Shown: in pieces, positions 60,471 to 64,000 of the stretch
Position numbering within the stretch: position 1 is the stretch's first letter
Layout of the letters: every line of letters starts with the position of its first letter
Origin: Bacteroidota bacterium
Lineage (GTDB): Bacteria; Bacteroidota; Bacteroidia; Cytophagales; Cytophagaceae
Length of the DNA stretch: 64,000 nt
Direction: 5' to 3'
Assembly (NCBI GenBank): GCA_023458555.1
Contig: JAEWYS010000001.1
Coordinates: 472,512 to 536,511, forward strand
Program-made: the position numbers and the translations under genes
Notes under the pieces: generated by a model
The model's database searches: none
What the model was told of the DNA's origin: nothing
The model's input: only the letters and a program-made list of their open reading frames with translations

Positions 60471-61367
60471 ATGAATTTCGGAAACATTAAATCTGGAATG
60501 GCTGCTGTTTGGGGTTTGGTTTTGTTTCTTGCTTACCTGCCTCACTGCGTGGCCCAAGTCAATTCGACCGTTTACGAAGATTTTACTCAGACTATATTAT
60601 GTCCGTACCTGATTAATCCATCAGTAACCGATAGCGCGTATCGGTTTAAAGCGCAATTTAATAACGTAAATGAGCTGGGATTGGTCAGAAATGTCAGCAG
60701 ATTTTATTTTGATGCAGACAAACGCTTTGGGGGAGAGGAACAGGATAGTTATCATTTTGCAGGTATACAGGTGACCAATGCAAAAATCGGGGATTATATC
60801 AGCAGAAGCCGTCTTCAGTTGCGGTATTCATGGATGGGGCGAATAAGCCGGCGTGCGTCGATATCGTCGGGTATTTCTCTGGGGTTTATAAACTATGCGT
60901 TTCTTACTACTCAGGGGGGGACCGGTGGCTCTGATTTTGGTCCGGACGGATCAATCGGTATTCATTACCTGCGAAGAAATTTCTCAATGGGGATGGCGGT
61001 CCAGCAGATTTTTCGCCCTGTACTGATTCCAGTCCATCAGTCATTCCGGCTATACAGGCTGTACAATCTGGATATTTCTAAAAAAGTAGATCTGGGTCCT
61101 CATGCAGATCTGGTTTCTCAACTGGTGCTGCAGGCTGCAGACATGGATACGTATTCGTATGGAATAAATCTTCTTGCAAGTTTTTTTGATCTGGGTATGA
61201 TCGGCGTAAGCAATTATCATATCAGAAAAACATCTTTTAGCCTTGGTGCCCGCAATGTTGTTCTTTTTAATACCTCTTTGCTCTTAATGATCAGCTACAG
61301 CATATATCATCATGAGATAACGGTCTCTGACAATCATATTGAGATATATCTGGCTATTCAGAAATAA
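60471..61367 (+). CDS. PorP/SprF family outer-membrane protein (T9SS)
   Basis: 298 residues from the ATG at 60471, which gives a proper signal peptide (GMAAVWGLVLFLAYLPHCVAQ); a longer frame from 60393 does not. The start of the mature protein (FTQTILCPYLINPSVTDSAYRFK) matches the degenerate PorP/SprF entry strand, and the rest is a barrel with a SSGISLGFINYAF strand and others of that kind. Such proteins commonly accompany type B sorting-domain cargo, here the LRR protein across the divergent operon. It likely helps its export or attachment. Confidence 0.8.
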   Translation: MNFGNIKSGMAAVWGLVLFLAYLPHCVAQVNSTVYEDFTQTILCPYLINPSVTDSAYRFKAQFNNVNELGLVRNVSRFYFDADKRFGGEEQDSYHFAGIQVTNAKIGDYISRSRLQLRYSWMGRISRRASISSGISLGFINYAFLTTQGGTGGSDFGPDGSIGIHYLRRNFSMGMAVQQIFRPVLIPVHQSFRLYRLYNLDISKKVDLGPHADLVSQLVLQAADMDTYSYGINLLASFFDLGMIGVSNYHIRKTSFSLGARNVVLFNTSLLLMISYSIYHHEITVSDNHIEIYLAIQK

Positions 61368-61574
61368 TTTTTTTCTCCTCCAAAATATTTTTTATCCGCT
61401 GATGACCTTTTCTGCGATGCTGCGTAGCCTGTTGTCTTTCTAATAGGCTTATTCTTAGTTCTAATATGATTTAATAAATGCAAAGCATCCGTGCTCATGA
61501 TTGCTTTCAGGGACAGATATTTTGATCTGCCGAAAACTGATTTGCGGCAACTGTGGATGTTAAACAAAATTTTT

Positions 61575-64000
61575 ATGAAACAGATAAACAACGTATTCAG
61601 GCGAGGCCAACAAGTAATCTTTCGGCTTATCCTGTTTTTATTAATCAGCCCTGTATCGGCACAAACCAATCAGCAGGGAGCCAATGGGGTTACTACCTAT
61701 ATGAATCCGGTACTTGCCGGAAGTCATCCGGATCAGACATTGCTTAGGGTCGGAAATGATTACTATACAGCGGGCTCAAGTTTTCACTGGGCTCCCAATT
61801 TTACCATTTTTCACTCTACAGATCTTGTACACTGGGAAGCAGTTTCCAATGTCGTGTCACCGACATGGAGTGGTCTGGTTGGTGAAGACGGACCCAAAGA
61901 TGGAACCTGGCAGGGTGCTCTGGCTTATTTTGACAATAAATTCTGGGCATATTTTTTCATCCATGGCAAGGGGCAGTATTTCTGTACTGCTACCAATATG
62001 CGCGGACCCTGGAGTACCCCTACGCTGGTACGGGGCTCTATAGGTTATGACAACGCGGTATTTGTGGATGATGATGGCAAAGCCTATTTAATGATGAAAA
62101 ACGGGCCGACTCTGAACAGGATCCAGGAGCTAGGAAGAGATGGTCAGTTAACTGGTCCTGTAATGAATATGGACTGGGTTAATCAGGGTCAGCGCTTCAG
62201 CTGGGCAGAAGGTCCGAAGATGTGCAAGAGAAACGGGCGCTATTATTACTTTGTGGCGGGTAATGTGTATGGTGGCCAGTATGTATTAAGCAGTTCCCGT
62301 TTGACAGCCGATGAATCAAGCTGGACGGTGCATGGTAATTTTTTCAGAGGTACTACATCCGGCGATTTCGCAGGTCCCAACCATATTACCAATCCTGTAC
62401 AGATACCGGACGGCACCTGGTGGTGTCTGGCACACTCTTACAGAAGAAATAACTGGGACGGGCAGGGCAGACAAAGTATGTTATTTCAGGTTCATTGGGA
62501 TGCCAACGGTGTGCCGTATTCAAATAATCCGAACGGTAGTCCTCTGGTTGCGCCGAATCTGCCAAGTGGCGGCAAAAATTACAAACATACCAAATCGGAT
62601 TTCTTTACCTCTACGACACGCAATCCTCACTGGCATTTTTTCAATACTTCCAATGTACAAAAGGCTTCTCTGACAGCTCGGCCGGGCTTTTTGAGGCTGA
62701 CGCCCGGCAATGCCACTACGCACATTATGCAAAGAGACCATAGTACCTATTATTCTCTGGTAACCAAGGTGGAAATCAATGCCACTTCCAACGGACAGCA
62801 GGCGGGATTGAGAATTATGAACGGAGAGGATAACCTGTTCATTAACTTGTACAGCGGGTACAATAACGGAAAAAAACTGGGAATTGCTTTCAATGGGAGA
62901 GTCGTTACAGAAGTCAACAATGCAATTGGTAATACAGTCTGGCTGAAAATGGAACGCAGTGTACACAGTATTACCGGATATTACAGCGCAGATGGCCTGA
63001 GCTGGACACGATTGGGAAATGCTGTTGATATATCTGACCTTGATAAGGCTCAGCCAAATGACAATGCCTGGGTAGGAAATTCAGTGGCATTGTATGCAAC
63101 CAATCAAATCGCTGATTTTGATCAGTTTTCCTATCAGCATGGATTCGATCCGGTCAAAGTTGCCGGTTATCACAACTACTTTGGTACTTCTGTGGCCAAC
63201 TCTGCTGCGGCTGGTCGGGTGGTTGCTTATGGCGCCAGCGGAGACTGGTGTATGCTGCCAGGAGTTACTATGGAGTCTGATGGCGTGCCTGCCAATAGTA
63301 TAGAAGTGAACGCTGCTTCGGTCAGCTCTAATGGCAGTCTTGAAATCTGGATTGATAACATAGGTGGTCCGGGAACCAAAATCGCGACAATTCCTATCTC
63401 TTCTTCAGGTGGTGCTGATGTGTGGAAAAATTACATGGCAGGTGTTTCTGTTTTCGGCCAGCATGATTTGTATTTTAAATTTATTGGTCCTGCTAATTCA
63501 TTCCGGTTAAATACAGTAAAGTTTGTTTCCAATGGGAGTCCGGTAGTACAATTTACATCGCCTGCCAATGATGCTGCATTCATATCACCGGGTCCTGTCA
63601 GGCTTGAAGTGACAGCGACCGATGCGAATGGCAGCATAGCGAATGTACGTTTTTACAATGGCACTACGCTTCTGAATACCGACAATACAGCACCTTATAG
63701 CTATGACTGGACAAATGTTGCCCCTGGTACCTATGAGCTAAGAGCTGTTGCCACTGACAACGAAGGTAATACAGGCGAAGCCAAAATCACGATCCGCGTG
63801 AACGTACCACAATCGCCCTATGGAGGCACAGCACATAAAATTCCCGGTACGATTCAGCTTGAGGAGTATGATTTGGGTGGTAATGGCTTTGCGTACTACG
63901 ATGCTACTCCCGGCAGCCAGGTTACCCCTGTGGTAAACTTCCGCAGTGATGAGGACGTGGATATCGAGAGCTGCACCGATGCTGGCGGCGGCTATAACAT
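61575..64000 (+). CDS. Secreted GH43 glycosidase with CBM6 and Ig-like modules, 3' partial
   Basis: The frame is open from the ATG at 61575 to the right edge (808 codons seen). Signal peptide ends LLISPVSAQ. The GH43 five-bladed propeller occupies about 40-325: the base Asp53 in GSHPDQTLLR, the DNAVFVDDDGK aspartate and the acid Glu in SWAEGPKM. A GH43 C2 beta-sandwich follows (QKASLTARPGFLRL, LYSGYNNGKKLGIAF), a CBM6-like module near 520-645 (IEVNAASVSSNGSLEIWIDN), an Ig-like domain (VVQFTSPANDAAF, ATDANGSIANVRFYNG), and a second CBM6/35-like start at the edge. It should act on arabinoxylan or similar. The C-terminal anchor or sorting domain is outside the window. Confidence 0.87.
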   Translation, partial: MKQINNVFRRGQQVIFRLILFLLISPVSAQTNQQGANGVTTYMNPVLAGSHPDQTLLRVGNDYYTAGSSFHWAPNFTIFHSTDLVHWEAVSNVVSPTWSGLVGEDGPKDGTWQGALAYFDNKFWAYFFIHGKGQYFCTATNMRGPWSTPTLVRGSIGYDNAVFVDDDGKAYLMMKNGPTLNRIQELGRDGQLTGPVMNMDWVNQGQRFSWAEGPKMCKRNGRYYYFVAGNVYGGQYVLSSSRLTADESSWTVHGNFFRGTTSGDFAGPNHITNPVQIPDGTWWCLAHSYRRNNWDGQGRQSMLFQVHWDANGVPYSNNPNGSPLVAPNLPSGGKNYKHTKSDFFTSTTRNPHWHFFNTSNVQKASLTARPGFLRLTPGNATTHIMQRDHSTYYSLVTKVEINATSNGQQAGLRIMNGEDNLFINLYSGYNNGKKLGIAFNGRVVTEVNNAIGNTVWLKMERSVHSITGYYSADGLSWTRLGNAVDISDLDKAQPNDNAWVGNSVALYATNQIADFDQFSYQHGFDPVKVAGYHNYFGTSVANSAAAGRVVAYGASGDWCMLPGVTMESDGVPANSIEVNAASVSSNGSLEIWIDNIGGPGTKIATIPISSSGGADVWKNYMAGVSVFGQHDLYFKFIGPANSFRLNTVKFVSNGSPVVQFTSPANDAAFISPGPVRLEVTATDANGSIANVRFYNGTTLLNTDNTAPYSYDWTNVAPGTYELRAVATDNEGNTGEAKITIRVNVPQSPYGGTAHKIPGTIQLEEYDLGGNGFAYYDATPGSQVTPVVNFRSDEDVDIESCTDAGGGYN

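Noticed and set aside
1..64000. CRISPR array, rRNA genes or complete insertion sequences
   Set aside because: No regularly spaced direct repeats, no recognisable rRNA segments, and no transposase frame with terminal inverted repeats were seen.

Overview
The window comes from the chromosome of a Bacteroidota bacterium, most likely a Cytophagales member of the Cytophaga/Sporocytophaga type. The evidence is a set of lineage-restricted genes: type IX secretion (T9SS) parts (two PorP/SprF proteins, PorV, a giant PorU2-type sortase, a DUF4835/PorD protein), T9SS sorting domains on secreted proteins, a Bacteroidota-type RNA polymerase omega subunit, ECF sigma/anti-sigma pairs, TTG-N19/20-TAnnTTTG promoters, and A-rich rather than Shine-Dalgarno leaders. 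The right edge carries a GH43 glycosidase with carbohydrate-binding modules, which points to polysaccharide degradation. Species-level naming is not possible from the sequence alone.

Layout. 0-5.8 kb: secreted beta-lactamase-fold hydrolase, GlxA-type regulator, a VOC/VOC/SRPBCC operon, a receiver-only regulator, a tiny basic membrane protein and a Ca3427-like binding protein. 5.9-15.97 kb: multi-PAS kinase, bifunctional HisB, PorP/SprF, UPF1-like helicase, PgeF, then a rhomboid / four-TM / rhomboid group. 15.97-24.8 kb: alpha-helical repeat protein, acetolactate synthase with a very short regulatory subunit, a membrane protein ending in a lone histidine-kinase dimerisation domain, and a sigma / FecR / STN-barrel / lipoprotein group. 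24.8-32 kb: BrkB-like and TilS (minus), then OstA-BamD-RpoZ-CoaBC-PorD. 32-40.2 kb: PAS kinase, a candidate 6S-like RNA, PorV and PorU2. 40.2-44.9 kb: FolA, Fmt, NamZ-like, FtsX/LolC-like permease, Dpm1-like glycosyltransferase.

45-56.9 kb is accessory in character: small lipoproteins, an XRE regulator, two SMR exporters, two RibD_C-type reductases (one truncated and carrying a perfect hairpin), an erythromycin-esterase-like protein, a decayed VOC gene, two matching GTTGGTC/GACCAAC palindromes, and an AT-rich pair of genes (DUF4440-like and AAA_28-like) joined by a structured repeat that holds the stop codon of one of them. 57-61.4 kb is the most coherent candidate for an undescribed system: ECF sigma, an anti-sigma factor whose periplasmic end looks like a T9SS C-terminal domain, a leucine-rich-repeat protein with a type B sorting domain, and a divergent PorP/SprF protein. 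A GH43 enzyme runs off the right end.

How it fits together: envelope biogenesis (OstA, BamD, PorV, PorU2, PorP/SprF, PorD) and surface-protein secretion dominate, with housekeeping biosynthesis (His, branched-chain amino acids, CoA, folate, tRNA modification and formylation) interleaved. No transposase, CRISPR array, tRNA or rRNA gene was recognised. All functional calls rest on reading motifs by eye; no database search was run.
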